64,000 nucleotides of DNA, taken from Pseudoalteromonas lipolytica (lineage in GTDB: Bacteria; Pseudomonadota; Gammaproteobacteria; Enterobacterales; Alteromonadaceae). A program made the translations under genes and the position numbers. This document shows positions 26,373 through 36,902 of this stretch, piece by piece (positions within the stretch are counted from its first letter, which is position 1; each line of letters starts with the position of its first letter). The stretch lies in assembly GCF_001306915.1 (NCBI RefSeq), contig NZ_LJTC01000001.1, positions 263-64,262 on the forward strand. The letters run 5' to 3'. Under the pieces are notes generated by a model that saw only the letters and a program-made list of their open reading frames with translations, made no database searches and was not told the DNA's origin.

Positions 26373-29039
26373 ATGTCTGAAGTCAATAAAATTGACGTAG
26401 ACGCGCTAGAAACACAAGAGTGGTTACAAGCCCTTGAGTCTGTTGTGCGTGAAGAAGGTGTTGAACGTGCTCAATTCTTACTTGAGCAAGTGTTAGAGCA
26501 AGCCCGTTTAGACGGTGTTGATATGCCTACTGGCACAACCACTAACTACGTTAATACCATTCCGGTAGATCAAGAACCTGCTTACCCAGGTGACGTAAAC
26601 ATTGAACGTCGTATTCGTTCAATCATTCGTTGGAATGCGATCATGATCGTATTACGCGCGTCGAAAAAAGATCTAGACTTAGGCGGCCATATGGCGTCTT
26701 ACCAGTCTTCAGCTGCATTCTATGAAGTATGTTTTAACCACTTCTTCAAAGCACCAAACGATGTTGATGGCGGTGATTTAGTTTATTACCAAGGTCACAT
26801 TTCTCCAGGTATCTATGCACGTGCATTTGTTGAAGGTCGTTTAACTGCTGAGCAGCTTGATAACTTCCGTCAAGAAGTTGATGGTAAAGGTCTTCCTTCA
26901 TACCCACACCCTAAGTTAATGCCTGAATTCTGGCAGTTCCCTACGGTATCTATGGGTCTTGGTCCAATTGCTTCAATCTACCAAGCTCGTTTCTTAAAAT
27001 ACCTAGATGGTCGTGGCTTAAAAGACACTAAAAACCAACGTGTATACGCTTTCTTAGGCGACGGTGAGATGGATGAGCCAGAATCACGTGGTGCAATCTC
27101 ATTCGCTGCGCGTGAGAAGCTAGATAACCTATGTTACCTAATCAACTGTAACCTACAGCGTTTAGATGGCCCGGTAATGGGTAACGGTAAGATCATTCAA
27201 GAGCTTGAAGGCCTATTCAAAGGTGCAGGCTGGAACGTGATTAAAGTTGTATGGGGTAGTGGTTGGGATATCCTACTTGCTAAAGATACATCAGGTAAAT
27301 TACTGCAGTTAATGAACGAAACGATTGACGGTGATTACCAAACATATAAAGCAAAAGACGGTGCATATGTTCGTGAGCACTTCTTCGGTCGTTACCCAGA
27401 AACAGCAGCACTTGTTGCTGATATGACTGATGAAGAAATCTTCGCACTTAAGCGTGGTGGCCATGAGCCTTCAAAACTTTACGCTGCATTCAAAAAAGCG
27501 GAAGAAACCAAAGATCGTCCGACTGTGATCCTAGCTAAAACTGTAAAAGGTTACGGCATGGGTGAAGCGGCTGAAGGTAAAAACATCGCGCACCAAGTTA
27601 AGAAAATGGACATGACTCATGTTGAGCACCTACGTTCACGTTTAGGTCTACAAGATTTAGTTTCTGATGAAGAAATTAAAGACTTACCATACCTTACTCT
27701 TGAAGAAGGTTCTGAAGAGTACAAGTATCTTCACGCACGTCGTGAAGCGCTACAAGGTTACACACCAAAGCGTATTCCTAAGTTTTCTGAAAGCTTAACA
27801 TTGCCAGAAGTTGACGCGTTCAAGCCACTACTTGAAGAGCAAAAACGTGACATCTCTACAACAATGGGCTTTGTACGTGCACTTAACGTGTTACTAAAAG
27901 ACAAAGGCATTGGTAAAAACATCGTTCCTATCATCGCTGATGAAGCGCGTACATTTGGTATGGAAGGTTTATTCCGTCAAATCGGTATTTACAACCCGCA
28001 TGGCCAAAACTACACACCACAAGACCGTGACATTGTTTCTTACTATAAAGAAGCAACATCAGGTCAGGTACTACAAGAAGGTATCAACGAGTTAGGTGCA
28101 ATGTCATCATGGGTTGCTGCTGCAACATCATACAGCACTAACGATTTACCAATGATCCCATTCTACATCTACTACTCAATGTTTGGTTTCCAACGTGTAG
28201 GTGATATGGCGTGGATGGCTGGTGACCAACAAGCACGTGGTTTCTTACTAGGTGCTACGGCAGGTCGTACTACACTAAATGGTGAAGGTTTACAGCACGA
28301 AGATGGTCACAGCCACATTCTTGCTAACACGGTTCCTAACTGTATTTCTTATGATCCGACATTCGCATACGAAGTAGCGGTAATCATGCAAGACGGTATC
28401 CGTCGCATGTACGGTGAAGACCAAGAAAATGTGTTCTATTACCTAACGCTAATGAACGAAAACTATCATCAACCAGCAATGCCAGAAGGCGCTGAAGAAG
28501 GTATTCGTAAAGGTATCTACAAGCTTGAAACTGTGGCTGGCGATAAAGCGAAAGTACAGTTACTAGGTTCAGGTACTATCATGATTGAAGTGCGTAAAGC
28601 GGCACAAATCCTGAGCGAAGAGTATGGTATTGGTTCAGATGTATTCTCTGTAACATCATTCAACGAGTTAACTCGTGACGGTCAAGACGCTGAGCGTTTC
28701 AACATGCTTAACCCTGAAGCAGAGCAAAAGACTGCTTATATCACTAACACATTAACAGATGCCGTGACTGTTGCTGCAACAGACTACATGAAGAACTACG
28801 CAGAACAAGTTCGTTCATTCGTACCAAGCAGCAACTACAAAGTGTTAGGTACTGATGGTTACGGTCGTTCTGATAGCCGTGAAAACTTACGTCGTCACTT
28901 CGAAGTGAATGCTGGTTATGTTGTGGTTGCAACACTATCTGAGCTTGCTAAACGTGGTGAAGTTGAGAAGTCAGTAGTTGTTGAAGCAATCAAGAAATTC
29001 GACATCGACACAAACAAAGTTAACCCGCTATACGCATAA
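26373..29039 (+). CDS. aceE: pyruvate dehydrogenase E1 component (homodimeric)
   Basis: An 888-residue thiamine-diphosphate enzyme that decarboxylates pyruvate and acetylates the E2 lipoyl group. The ThDP motif is GDGEMDEPESRGA near residue 230, and the C-terminal domains include GATAGRTTLNGEGLQHEDGH. The length matches the gammaproteobacterial AceE family. AAGGA lies 8-9 nt before the ATG. It is followed after 9 nt by aceF. Codon use is biased, as in highly expressed genes. Confidence 0.98.
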   Translation: MSEVNKIDVDALETQEWLQALESVVREEGVERAQFLLEQVLEQARLDGVDMPTGTTTNYVNTIPVDQEPAYPGDVNIERRIRSIIRWNAIMIVLRASKKDLDLGGHMASYQSSAAFYEVCFNHFFKAPNDVDGGDLVYYQGHISPGIYARAFVEGRLTAEQLDNFRQEVDGKGLPSYPHPKLMPEFWQFPTVSMGLGPIASIYQARFLKYLDGRGLKDTKNQRVYAFLGDGEMDEPESRGAISFAAREKLDNLCYLINCNLQRLDGPVMGNGKIIQELEGLFKGAGWNVIKVVWGSGWDILLAKDTSGKLLQLMNETIDGDYQTYKAKDGAYVREHFFGRYPETAALVADMTDEEIFALKRGGHEPSKLYAAFKKAEETKDRPTVILAKTVKGYGMGEAAEGKNIAHQVKKMDMTHVEHLRSRLGLQDLVSDEEIKDLPYLTLEEGSEEYKYLHARREALQGYTPKRIPKFSESLTLPEVDAFKPLLEEQKRDISTTMGFVRALNVLLKDKGIGKNIVPIIADEARTFGMEGLFRQIGIYNPHGQNYTPQDRDIVSYYKEATSGQVLQEGINELGAMSSWVAAATSYSTNDLPMIPFYIYYSMFGFQRVGDMAWMAGDQQARGFLLGATAGRTTLNGEGLQHEDGHSHILANTVPNCISYDPTFAYEVAVIMQDGIRRMYGEDQENVFYYLTLMNENYHQPAMPEGAEEGIRKGIYKLETVAGDKAKVQLLGSGTIMIEVRKAAQILSEEYGIGSDVFSVTSFNELTRDGQDAERFNMLNPEAEQKTAYITNTLTDAVTVAATDYMKNYAEQVRSFVPSSNYKVLGTDGYGRSDSRENLRRHFEVNAGYVVVATLSELAKRGEVEKSVVVEAIKKFDIDTNKVNPLYA

Positions 29040-29048
29040 GAGGTTCCA

Positions 29049-30941
29049 ATGAGTATTGAAATTAATGTACCAGATATCGGTGGCGATGAAGTTGAAGTAA
29101 CCGAAATCCTTGTTAGCGTTGGTGATAAGGTTGAGGTTGACCAATCGTTATTAACGGTTGAAGGCGACAAAGCATCAATGGAAGTACCTGCTGCACAAGC
29201 AGGTACGGTTAAAGAAATTAAAGTAGCTGAAGGTGATACGGTAACTACTGGTTCACTTATCATGATCTTCGAAGGTGAAGAACAAGCTGCGGCTCCTGCA
29301 GAGGCTAAAGAAGAAGCGCCAGCTCCAGCAGCTGCGCCTGCAGCTTCTGCTACACAGGAAGTAACTGTGCCAGATATCGGCGATGATGAAGTTGAAGTAA
29401 CTGAAATCATGGTTGCGGTAGGTGACACGGTTGAAGAAGAGCAATCTTTATTAAGCGTTGAAGGCGATAAAGCATCAATGGAAGTACCTGCTCCAATTGC
29501 GGGTACGGTTAAAGAGATCAAAATCGCGACTGGCGATAAAGTGAAAACGGGCTCTCTAATCTTCGTTTTTGAAACAGCTTCAAGCGGTTCAGAAGCGCCT
29601 GCTGCAGAATCAGCACCAGCTGAAGCAGCGCCGGCAGCAGCGGCATCAAGCACTAAAGAAGTTAACGTGCCTGATATCGGTGGTGACGAAGTTGAAGTAA
29701 CCGAAGTGATGGTTGCTGTAGGCGACAAGGTTGAAGAAGATCAGTCAATCTTAAACGTTGAAGGCGATAAAGCATCAATGGAAGTACCAGCACCATTTGC
29801 CGGTACTGTTAAAGAAGTTAAAGTAGCAGCTGGGGATAAAGTATCAACTGGCTCACTTATCTTTGTATTTGAAGTAGCGGGTAGTGCACCAGCTGCAGCG
29901 GCACCTGCTCCTGCAAAAGCTGAAGCAGCGCCTGCAGCAAAAGCGCCTGCGGCTGAAAAGCCTGCATCAGCACCTGCAAGCAACGAAGGCTTTGCAGATA
30001 ACAAAGCGTATGCACATGCATCGCCTGTGGTACGTCGTTTAGCACGTGAGTTTGGTATTAACCTAGCGAACGTAAAAGGCACGGGTCGTAAGAATCGTGT
30101 TGTGAAAGAAGACGTACAAAACTACGTGAAAGACCTTGTGAAGAAAGTTGAGTCAGGTCAGCTATCTGCAGGTAAAGGTAATGCCGGTGGCGGCGAGCTA
30201 GGTCTTATCCCTTGGCCTAAGGTTGATTTTGCTAAGTTTGGTGAAATCGAAGAGAAAAAACTTTCTCGTATCCAGAAGCTATCAGGTGCTAACTTACATC
30301 GTAACTGGGTGCAAATCCCGCATGTTACACAGTTTGACGAAGCTGATATCACCAGCCTTGAAGTATTCCGTAAAGAGCAAAATGCGCTTGCAGAGAAGAA
30401 AAAGCTGGGTGTTAAAATCACACCACTTGTATTTGTGATGAAAGCAGCGGCGAAAGCATTGGCTGAATTCCCAACGTTTAACTCTTCACTGTCTGAAGAC
30501 GGCGAAAGCTTAATCTTGAAGAAGTACATCAATATCGGTGTTGCTGTTGATACGCCAAACGGTTTGGTTGTTCCAGTATTCAAAGATGTTGATAAGAAAG
30601 GCATCATTGAGCTTTCTCGTGAGTTAATGGATATTTCTAAGAAAGCACGTGACGGCAAGCTAACTTCATCTGATATGCAAGGCGGTTGTTTCACAATCTC
30701 AAGCCTTGGTGGTATTGGTGGTACAGCGTTCACACCAATTGTAAATGCGCCAGAAGTTGCTATCTTGGGTGTATCTAAGTCAGAAATGAAACCTAAGTGG
30801 AATGGCAAAGAGTTTGAACCTAAATTAATGGTTCCATTATCAATGTCATACGACCATAGGGTTATTGACGGTGCACTAGCAGCACGCTTTACTGTGACGC
30901 TAGCAAGCTACATGAGCGATATTCGTCAACTAGTGATGTAA
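29049..30941 (+). CDS. aceF: dihydrolipoamide acetyltransferase (PDH E2) with three lipoyl domains
   Basis: A 630-residue E2 core protein. Three tandem lipoyl domains (about 1-75, 105-180, 205-280) each carry the GDKASMEVP lipoyl-lysine motif. They are joined by Ala/Pro-rich linkers, followed by a peripheral-subunit-binding domain (about 320-355, [13 protein letters not shown]) and a catalytic domain ending with [15 protein letters not shown] (catalytic His). Three lipoyl domains is the E. coli arrangement. The repeats are very similar even at the DNA level. It forms the complex with AceE and Lpd. Confidence 0.98.
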   Translation: MSIEINVPDIGGDEVEVTEILVSVGDKVEVDQSLLTVEGDKASMEVPAAQAGTVKEIKVAEGDTVTTGSLIMIFEGEEQAAAPAEAKEEAPAPAAAPAASATQEVTVPDIGDDEVEVTEIMVAVGDTVEEEQSLLSVEGDKASMEVPAPIAGTVKEIKIATGDKVKTGSLIFVFETASSGSEAPAAESAPAEAAPAAAASSTKEVNVPDIGGDEVEVTEVMVAVGDKVEEDQSILNVEGDKASMEVPAPFAGTVKEVKVAAGDKVSTGSLIFVFEVAGSAPAAAAPAPAKAEAAPAAKAPAAEKPASAPASNEGFADNKAYAHASPVVRRLAREFGINLANVKGTGRKNRVVKEDVQNYVKDLVKKVESGQLSAGKGNAGGGELGLIPWPKVDFAKFGEIEEKKLSRIQKLSGANLHRNWVQIPHVTQFDEADITSLEVFRKEQNALAEKKKLGVKITPLVFVMKAAAKALAEFPTFNSSLSEDGESLILKKYINIGVAVDTPNGLVVPVFKDVDKKGIIELSRELMDISKKARDGKLTSSDMQGGCFTISSLGGIGGTAFTPIVNAPEVAILGVSKSEMKPKWNGKEFEPKLMVPLSMSYDHRVIDGALAARFTVTLASYMSDIRQLVM

Positions 30942-30965
30942 TCGTTTCACAGTTTATAAGAATCA

Positions 30966-30998
30966 AATCCTAGCAAGTTGTTTTTTGCTGGGATTTTT
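30966..30998 (+). terminator. terminator between aceF and lpd
   Basis: AATCCTAGCAA and TTGCTGGGATT form an 11-bp stem with one T-G pair around an 8-nt loop, followed by TTT. It separates the pdhR-aceEF transcript from lpd. Confidence 0.8.
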
Positions 30999-31002
30999 AC
31001 CA

Positions 31003-31030
31003 TTGGCAATGATACAATCTTTGCTATAGA
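31003..31030 (+). promoter_or_regulatory. lpd: lpd promoter
   Basis: TTGGCA (31003-31008), a 16-bp spacer and TATAGA (31025-31030) lie just after the aceF terminator. A separate lpd promoter is expected because Lpd also serves 2-oxoglutarate dehydrogenase and glycine cleavage. Confidence 0.65.
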
Positions 31031-31129
31031 ACAATCTTGGTATAGATATCTGCTCTCCCTTTCTGCCTTGCAGAAACATGGCAGTTAAACATAGGGGCAG
31101 TGTCCCGTTCAAACATTTAAGGTAATAGC

Positions 31130-32554
31130 ATGAGCAACGAATTAAAAACTCAAGTTGTTGTACTAGGCGGTGGTCCTGGTGGTTATTCTGCGGCTTTCCG
31201 TGCTGCTGACTTGGGCTTAGAAGTAACATTGGTAGAATCTCGCAACACATTAGGCGGTGTATGTCTAAATGTGGGTTGTATTCCTTCAAAAGCACTTTTA
31301 CACGTAGCTAAAGTGATCGATGACGCTGCTGAAATGTCATCTCACGGCGTTACTTTTGGCAAGCCTGAAATCGACCTAGACAAAATCCGTTCTTGGAAAG
31401 AGTCTGTAATCGGTCAATTAACTGGCGGCCTAGACGGCATGGCTAAAATGCGTAAAGTGAAAGTGGTTAACGGTTACGGTAAATTCACTGGCAGCAACAC
31501 CATTGCTGTTGAAGGTACTGACGGTACAACAACAATCACGTTTGACAATGCTATTATTGCAGCAGGTTCTCAACCAGTTAACTTACCTTTCATCCCTGAA
31601 GATGACCGCGTAATTGACTCAACAGGTGCGCTAGAGCTTAAAGACGTTCCTGAGAAACTACTTGTTTTAGGTGGTGGTATCATCGGTCTTGAGATGGGTA
31701 CTGTATACCGTGCACTAGGTTCTGAAATCGACGTTGTTGAGTTTGCTGATCAATTAGTACCAGCAGCTGATAAAGACGTTATCAAGATCTACCAAAAATA
31801 CGTTAAGAACAAGTTCAACGTAATGCTTTCTACTAAAGTTGTTGGTGTTGAAGCGAAAGAAGACGGTCTATACGTTTCATTCGAAGGTAAAAATGCACCA
31901 GCTGACGCAGTACGTTACGACAAAGTACTTGTTGCAGTAGGGCGTACACCTAACGGTAAGCTTGTTGATGCTGATAAAGCAGGTGTTAATGTTGATGAGC
32001 GTGGTTTCATCAATGTTGATAAACAGCTTAAAACAAACGTTGGTCACATCTTCGCTATCGGTGATATCGTTGGTCAACCAATGCTTGCGCACAAAGCGGT
32101 ACACGAAGGTCATGTTGCTGCAGAAGTTATCTCTGGTCAGAAACACTTCTTCGATCCTAAGTGCATCCCTTCAATCGCATACACAGATCCAGAAATCGCA
32201 TGGGTTGGTGTAACTGAGAAAGAAGCTAAAGAGCAAGGCTTAAGCATCGAAACTGCTGTATTCCCTTGGGCTGCTTCTGGTCGTGCAATCGCTTCAGCAC
32301 GTACTGAAGGTCAAACTAAGCTAATCTTCGATAAAGACTCAGGTCGTGTTATCGGTGGTGCTATGGTTGGTATCAACGCAGGTGAAATGCTAGGTGAAAT
32401 CGGCTTAGCAGTTGAAATGGGCGCAGACGGTGAAGACCTAGCGTTAACTATTCACGCTCACCCAACGTTAAACGAATCAATCGGTCTAGCTGCTGAAATC
32501 TTCGAAGGTTCAATCACTGACCTTCCAAACAAAAAAGCAGTTAAAAAGAAGTAA
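31130..32554 (+). CDS. lpd: dihydrolipoamide dehydrogenase (E3)
   Basis: A 474-residue FAD flavoenzyme that reoxidises dihydrolipoyl groups. It has the FAD motif GGGPGGYSAA, the redox disulfide GGVCLNVGCIPSKALL (about residues 41-56), the NAD motif GGGIIGLEMG near 180, and HAHPTLNES with the catalytic His near 444. TTAAGGTAATAGC precedes the ATG. It is expressed from its own promoter and ends at a strong terminator. Confidence 0.98.
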   Translation: MSNELKTQVVVLGGGPGGYSAAFRAADLGLEVTLVESRNTLGGVCLNVGCIPSKALLHVAKVIDDAAEMSSHGVTFGKPEIDLDKIRSWKESVIGQLTGGLDGMAKMRKVKVVNGYGKFTGSNTIAVEGTDGTTTITFDNAIIAAGSQPVNLPFIPEDDRVIDSTGALELKDVPEKLLVLGGGIIGLEMGTVYRALGSEIDVVEFADQLVPAADKDVIKIYQKYVKNKFNVMLSTKVVGVEAKEDGLYVSFEGKNAPADAVRYDKVLVAVGRTPNGKLVDADKAGVNVDERGFINVDKQLKTNVGHIFAIGDIVGQPMLAHKAVHEGHVAAEVISGQKHFFDPKCIPSIAYTDPEIAWVGVTEKEAKEQGLSIETAVFPWAASGRAIASARTEGQTKLIFDKDSGRVIGGAMVGINAGEMLGEIGLAVEMGADGEDLALTIHAHPTLNESIGLAAEIFEGSITDLPNKKAVKKK

Positions 32555-32576
32555 GTTCTTTTGACTAATCGTTTTA

Positions 32577-32603
32577 AAAACCCAGCTCCGGCTGGGTTTT
32601 TTG
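32577..32603 (+). terminator. lpd terminator
   Basis: AAAACCCAGC and GCTGGGTTTT form the stem, followed by TT. It is a canonical intrinsic terminator 22 nt after the lpd stop. Confidence 0.9.
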
Positions 32604-32683
32604 TTTTTAACCATCAGCACATTTTAGTAATTCGCAATAAGACTGAATCAAAAGCCAGCTGTTAACTTCGTTAAGAATTACTA

Positions 32684-32717
32684 TAAAAAAACCGCGTTTG
32701 CTTTCACAAACACGGCT
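32684..32717 (-). terminator. terminator of the chemoreceptor gene
   Basis: On the minus strand CCGTGTTTG and CAAACGCGG form a stem with one mismatch, followed by seven T. It lies 27 bp past the chemoreceptor stop. Confidence 0.82.
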
Positions 32718-32743
32718 TCTATTCTTCATTAGCTTGTAGCTTA

Positions 32744-34759
32744 CTATACTTTAAACGCATCTACCGATAAACGCAGTTCTTCAGCCAGTTTTGCTACTTC
32801 AGAGCTTGAGATATTAGTTTGGTTTGCACCTTCAGCTGTTTGCTCTGCGATTGCTACAATCGACTCTAAACGTTCACTGATCTCTTGAGATACTTGCTGT
32901 TGTTCGTGAGCGGCTGTTGAAATCTCTTCACTTACATTATGAGCCTGTGCAACGGCAGCAGTGATTGAATCAAGGGCCGTGTTTGCAAGGTCTGATTGCT
33001 CAACACACGACTCAGCTTGTTGCTTACCTTTCGACATAGCCGATACAGCAGCCTCAGCGCCAACCTGAAGCGATTCAATCATTGCTTGGATCTCTTGGGT
33101 CGACTCTTGAGTCTTGCTTGCTAGAGAGCGTACTTCATCAGCAACTACGGCAAAGCCTCGGCCTTGTTCACCGGCACGGGCTGCTTCAATGGCTGCATTA
33201 AGCGCAAGTAGGTTGGTTTGCTCAGCAATGCCACGAATAACATCTAAAATGCCACCGATTGAAGCGCTGTCTTTATGAAGTTGGTTGATAACTTGCGATG
33301 CATCATCGACTTCACGAGCTAGTTGCTCAATGGTTGCTTTATTTTGTGATGAAATGCCTTTGACACGATCTGCTTCTTTATCAGCGTTCTTTATTTCACT
33401 AAGAGCTTGTTGTGCACTGCTACTTACCGCTTGTGATGTACTGCTCATCTCAGTTGTTGCCGTTGCCGCTTGTTCAACTTGTGCTTGTTGATTACGTATA
33501 GCTTGGCTGGATTCTTCAGTGATTGCCGATGTCTCTTCAGAAGCAGCAGCTAGCTGTGTAGAGCGAGAGATTATACCTTGGATAAGCGTACGCAAACTTT
33601 CAATTAGCGTATTACAGCTACGTGATAGTTCACCGAATTCGTCTTTAGCTGAGTCGTCTAGGCGCTGTGTCATGTCACCGCTTGCCACAATATCAAGGAT
33701 ACGGTTTACTTCAGAAAGGGGCTTGGTTATACGATTAACAGTCACAGCAGCAACGATGATAGCAATTAAAGTAGCAATCACCATGGCAACCCAAGTCCAA
33801 ATAGTTGCTGTTGAGACATTACCGCTGACATCTTGCTGCAAGTCAAAAGCCAGCACTGTAGCTTGGTCAACTAGTTCTTTTAATTGCTTTAATGCTTCAC
33901 TAGTAGAGTTTTCTGCGTTTGCTAATTCAGCTTCTGTTTTAGCAATTGCATCAATTAAACGTTTTTTATTTGCAGATAAACTGTTATTACCACGAACATT
34001 ATCTGAAAGCGTTTCAAAGTAGCCGTTTAAATCATTATACAAACCGGCGTTATTATCAATAATTGCTGGGCGAATGAGCCCTAAACTACGCTCAACTTCT
34101 TCTAAGTAATAAACCTGTTCATTTTTTACGATGTCTAATGTGTTGAGAGTTTTCACCGTTAGCATATCAGTGCTGTTAGTGACGACTGATTGGAAGTTGT
34201 TTTCCATGTTATTGGCGGCTTGATAAGCACGTGAATGGTTTTCTTCAAGTCCATCTATATCAATAATATCAAGCACCACTGAATTTGCATCTTCAGCACT
34301 GATTTCGATGTTTTCAAGCTGGATGCGTAGTGTTTTATTTAGCTCAAGTTGAGTTTGTTTATCTGCAAACAGGTTGTCGACAGACTTAACAAAGCGCTTA
34401 TAAGTTTGCTCAACTTGTTGGCTGCTTTGTTTTAGCTTTGGATCGTTGCTAACAATTTGTTGAAGCTCTTGGTAGGAATTATCATATCGTTTTTTTTGTT
34501 GGTTGAAATTTTTTCTTAATGTCGCCAGTTCATCTTGCGCACTAGTATAAAAACTTGCCTGAGCTGACTTACTCATTAAAATAAATTCAACCTGTAACTC
34601 ATAACTCTTATCGAGAGCTGGCAGCGAAAGCTGGTTAACTCGCTGTGTTGATTGATCTATGTTGGTAATTTTTACCAACGAGTTACCACCAATAAAAAGC
34701 AGGAGTAACGTAATAACAATAAAGCCACCCCAAATGCGCTGTCTAACGGTCAAGTTCAT
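32744..34759 (-). CDS. methyl-accepting chemotaxis protein
   Basis: A 671-residue transmembrane receptor. TM1 (about 10-30) and TM2 (about 322-344) enclose a long all-helical periplasmic region of about 290 residues, compatible with a helical-bundle (HBM-like) sensor. HAMP follows (about 345-400), then the MCP signalling domain with the hairpin tip containing [20 protein letters not shown]. The frame can start at a TTG at 34765, but the ATG at 34759 ([10 protein letters not shown]) with GGA 7 nt upstream is preferred. No C-terminal CheR-tether pentapeptide is visible. The ligand is unknown. It is monocistronic. Confidence 0.93.
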   Translation of the reverse strand: MNLTVRQRIWGGFIVITLLLLFIGGNSLVKITNIDQSTQRVNQLSLPALDKSYELQVEFILMSKSAQASFYTSAQDELATLRKNFNQQKKRYDNSYQELQQIVSNDPKLKQSSQQVEQTYKRFVKSVDNLFADKQTQLELNKTLRIQLENIEISAEDANSVVLDIIDIDGLEENHSRAYQAANNMENNFQSVVTNSTDMLTVKTLNTLDIVKNEQVYYLEEVERSLGLIRPAIIDNNAGLYNDLNGYFETLSDNVRGNNSLSANKKRLIDAIAKTEAELANAENSTSEALKQLKELVDQATVLAFDLQQDVSGNVSTATIWTWVAMVIATLIAIIVAAVTVNRITKPLSEVNRILDIVASGDMTQRLDDSAKDEFGELSRSCNTLIESLRTLIQGIISRSTQLAAASEETSAITEESSQAIRNQQAQVEQAATATTEMSSTSQAVSSSAQQALSEIKNADKEADRVKGISSQNKATIEQLAREVDDASQVINQLHKDSASIGGILDVIRGIAEQTNLLALNAAIEAARAGEQGRGFAVVADEVRSLASKTQESTQEIQAMIESLQVGAEAAVSAMSKGKQQAESCVEQSDLANTALDSITAAVAQAHNVSEEISTAAHEQQQVSQEISERLESIVAIAEQTAEGANQTNISSSEVAKLAEELRLSVDAFKV

Positions 34760-34900
34760 ATGCAATTCCAGAAAATAGTACTAATCAACACTTATCGGCA
34801 AGGTTGCCAATTAGTTAAGTATTTAAATTTAATTAGCTTTAAATTAAATTTATTTTAATTGTTATAAATCTAACAGATGTTCAGCTATTTTTCAGTTTAT

Positions 34901-35716
34901 TTAGATAAAAGAGTGGGATTTTTCGACGAAATAGTCTTTTGTGTTGAGTTCCATTAGGGTCATTGCGCCACCCCAAACACAGCCTGTATCAAGTGCGTGG
35001 ATGTTTTCTTGTTTGACTTTACCTTCTAAAGCAGCCCAGTGGCCAAATGCAATATGCTGTTTTAACTTAGAAATATCAGGGTGATCGAACCAAGGTATTA
35101 TTGAGCTGTCTTCACTAATACTGGTTTTGTTTGCAAAATCGAGTTCACCTGTAAGGTTTACGAACCGCATCCGAGTGAAATAATTAACAATATAGCGAAA
35201 TTTAGCTTCACTACTTAAATTCGATTGCCACTGTAACGGATGGGGATCGTACATATTGGCGAAGTAATGAGTTGCATCAGCTCCTTGATAGCATTGCTGG
35301 GCAAAACTAGCACGTTTCAATGCTTTTTTTATTGACCAGCTAGGATTTAGGCCAGCATGACTTATCAGCATGTTATAGCGTTCAAGCCAAATAGCTAATG
35401 GCTGTTGCTGTAAAAAATGAATATATTCAGCGCGTTTTGGACTATTAAAAACATCGGCCAGCTTATCTTTGGGGTTTGCAGGTTTATTTAGATAATGACA
35501 AGCGATAAGGTGTAAATCATGATTACCAAGGGTAATAGTTACACTGCCTTGCATAGTATGAAGGCGCTCGAGACAGGCGAGTGAGTCAGGACCTCGAGCG
35601 ACTATATCGCCGACTAAGTAAAGGTGATCTTGGCTTGGGTTGAAGTTGACCCGTTTCAATAACGCATCAAATTCACTATAACACCCCTGTAAATCACCAA
35701 TTGCATAATCAGCCAT
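34901..35716 (-). CDS. apaH: symmetrical bis(5'-nucleosyl)-tetraphosphatase
   Basis: A 271-residue metallophosphatase that splits Ap4A into two ADP. Phosphoesterase motifs are GDLQGCYSE (residues 7-15), GDIVARGPDS near 37, GNHDLHLIA near 64 and the C-terminal FGHWAALEGK and ALDTGCVWGG. It lies 6 nt after apaG, at the end of the lptD-surA-pdxA-rsmA-apaG-apaH operon, the E. coli order. Confidence 0.97.
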   Translation of the reverse strand: MADYAIGDLQGCYSEFDALLKRVNFNPSQDHLYLVGDIVARGPDSLACLERLHTMQGSVTITLGNHDLHLIACHYLNKPANPKDKLADVFNSPKRAEYIHFLQQQPLAIWLERYNMLISHAGLNPSWSIKKALKRASFAQQCYQGADATHYFANMYDPHPLQWQSNLSSEAKFRYIVNYFTRMRFVNLTGELDFANKTSISEDSSIIPWFDHPDISKLKQHIAFGHWAALEGKVKQENIHALDTGCVWGGAMTLMELNTKDYFVEKSHSFI

Positions 35717-35722
35717 CGTTAT

Positions 35723-36112
35723 TTAGTGCAATATGTTTGGGCGAGCTAAACGAAACACCTCGATTGGTGCTTCGAATTCAGTCCCAAATTCGTTACGCAT
35801 GGTGTAATGACCTTGCATTGTCCCAACTGGGGTATCAAGCACAGCGCCACTGGTGTATTTGTAGCTTTCACCTGGGGCAATGGTTGGGGTTTCACCAACA
35901 ACACCTTCACCTTGTACTTCCACTTCTTTACCGTTAGCATCAGTAATTAACCAATAACGGCTCAAAAGCTTAGCACTGCATAAACTGTGGTTTTTAATGG
36001 TGATAGAATAAGCAAAAACGTATTTATCTTGTTCAGGCTCTGATTGACCTTCTACGTAGAAGGTCTCAACCGACACCTTAATTGGAGAACCTAGATTACT
36101 GCTTGTTGTCAT
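35723..36112 (-). CDS. apaG: Co2+/Mg2+ efflux protein ApaG
   Basis: A 129-residue fibronectin-III-like beta-sandwich protein. It has the family motifs [51 protein letters not shown] and the final [10 protein letters not shown]. The 5' end overlaps rsmA by 17 nt, which implies translational coupling. Its biochemical function is not settled; the efflux name comes from a Salmonella cobalt phenotype. Confidence 0.94.
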   Translation of the reverse strand: MTTSSNLGSPIKVSVETFYVEGQSEPEQDKYVFAYSITIKNHSLCSAKLLSRYWLITDANGKEVEVQGEGVVGETPTIAPGESYKYTSGAVLDTPVGTMQGHYTMRNEFGTEFEAPIEVFRLARPNILH

Positions 36113-36902
36113 AAATCCAATTAGCTATATCAATAAATTGTTGTAAAGACAGGCTTTCAGCACGCAGCGTGATATCAATGCCGATGCTTGTTAGTTCTTC
36201 AGCTGTAAGTAAGTTAGATAAACTATTACGCAGAGTCTTACGGCGCTGATTAAAGGCTTCTAAGCATACTGTGTTAAGAAGTTTTGTACTTTTAGCTGAA
36301 CGCTGTTCAGGCTTTTTAGGGATCAAACGAATTACTGCTGAATCGACCTTAGGGGCTGGCTTAAAGCACTCTGGTGGTACATCAATCACTGGCATTGCGT
36401 GACAGTAATATTGTGTCATTACACTCAAGCGGCCAAAAGCTTTGCTGCCTGGGCCTGCGACCATGCGTTTAACCACTTCTTTTTGCAGCATAAAGTGCAT
36501 ATGCTCAACATTGTCTGCAAATTCAAATAAATGGAATAACAGCGGGGTCGAAACATTGTAAGGTAAGTTACCAAAAATCTTTAATTTTTCGTCTGACTTG
36601 ATCAAAGAGCTAAAGTCGAACTTCATTGCATCGCCTTGATGCACTGTTAACTTTGGCCCTAAAAATGGGTGGCTCGTTAAACGTTCTGCTAAGTCTTTAT
36701 CTAACTCAACAACCGTTAGGTGGCCACTTAAATCAGCGACTGGCTCAGTGATAGCACCAAGACCCGGGCCGATTTCTACTAAATTATCTTCAGGTTTAGG
36801 ATCAATGGCCGTGACGATTTTGTCGATGATCATGTCATCGTTTAAAAAGTTTTGACCAAAACGCTTACGAGCGCGGTGTCCTAAATGTACTTTATCTGTC
36901 AT
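36096..36902 (-). CDS. rsmA: 16S rRNA (adenine(1518)-N6/adenine(1519)-N6)-dimethyltransferase
   Basis: A 268-residue KsgA enzyme that dimethylates two adenines in helix 45 of 16S rRNA. The S-adenosylmethionine motif is [11 protein letters not shown] near residue 42, and the catalytic motif IV is [10 protein letters not shown] near 112. The N-terminal RKRFGQNFL is conserved. It overlaps pdxA by 4 nt and apaG by 17 nt. Confidence 0.97.
   Translation of the reverse strand: MTDKVHLGHRARKRFGQNFLNDDMIIDKIVTAIDPKPEDNLVEIGPGLGAITEPVADLSGHLTVVELDKDLAERLTSHPFLGPKLTVHQGDAMKFDFSSLIKSDEKLKIFGNLPYNVSTPLLFHLFEFADNVEHMHFMLQKEVVKRMVAGPGSKAFGRLSVMTQYYCHAMPVIDVPPECFKPAPKVDSAVIRLIPKKPEQRSAKSTKLLNTVCLEAFNQRRKTLRNSLSNLLTAEELTSIGIDITLRAESLSLQQFIDIANWIYDNKQ

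Noticed and set aside
28916..29728. A 270-residue Ser/Thr/Ala-rich minus-strand frame opposite aceF
   Set aside because: It is the complement of the repetitive lipoyl-domain coding sequence; low-complexity composition and no ribosome binding site.
29049..29890. Tandem repeats in aceF as a possible novel repeat array
   Set aside because: They are the three lipoyl domains of E2, a normal arrangement in Gammaproteobacteria.
32744..34759. Chemoreceptor as a novel sensor system
   Set aside because: The domain order is that of an ordinary transmembrane MCP; the ligand cannot be inferred from the sequence.
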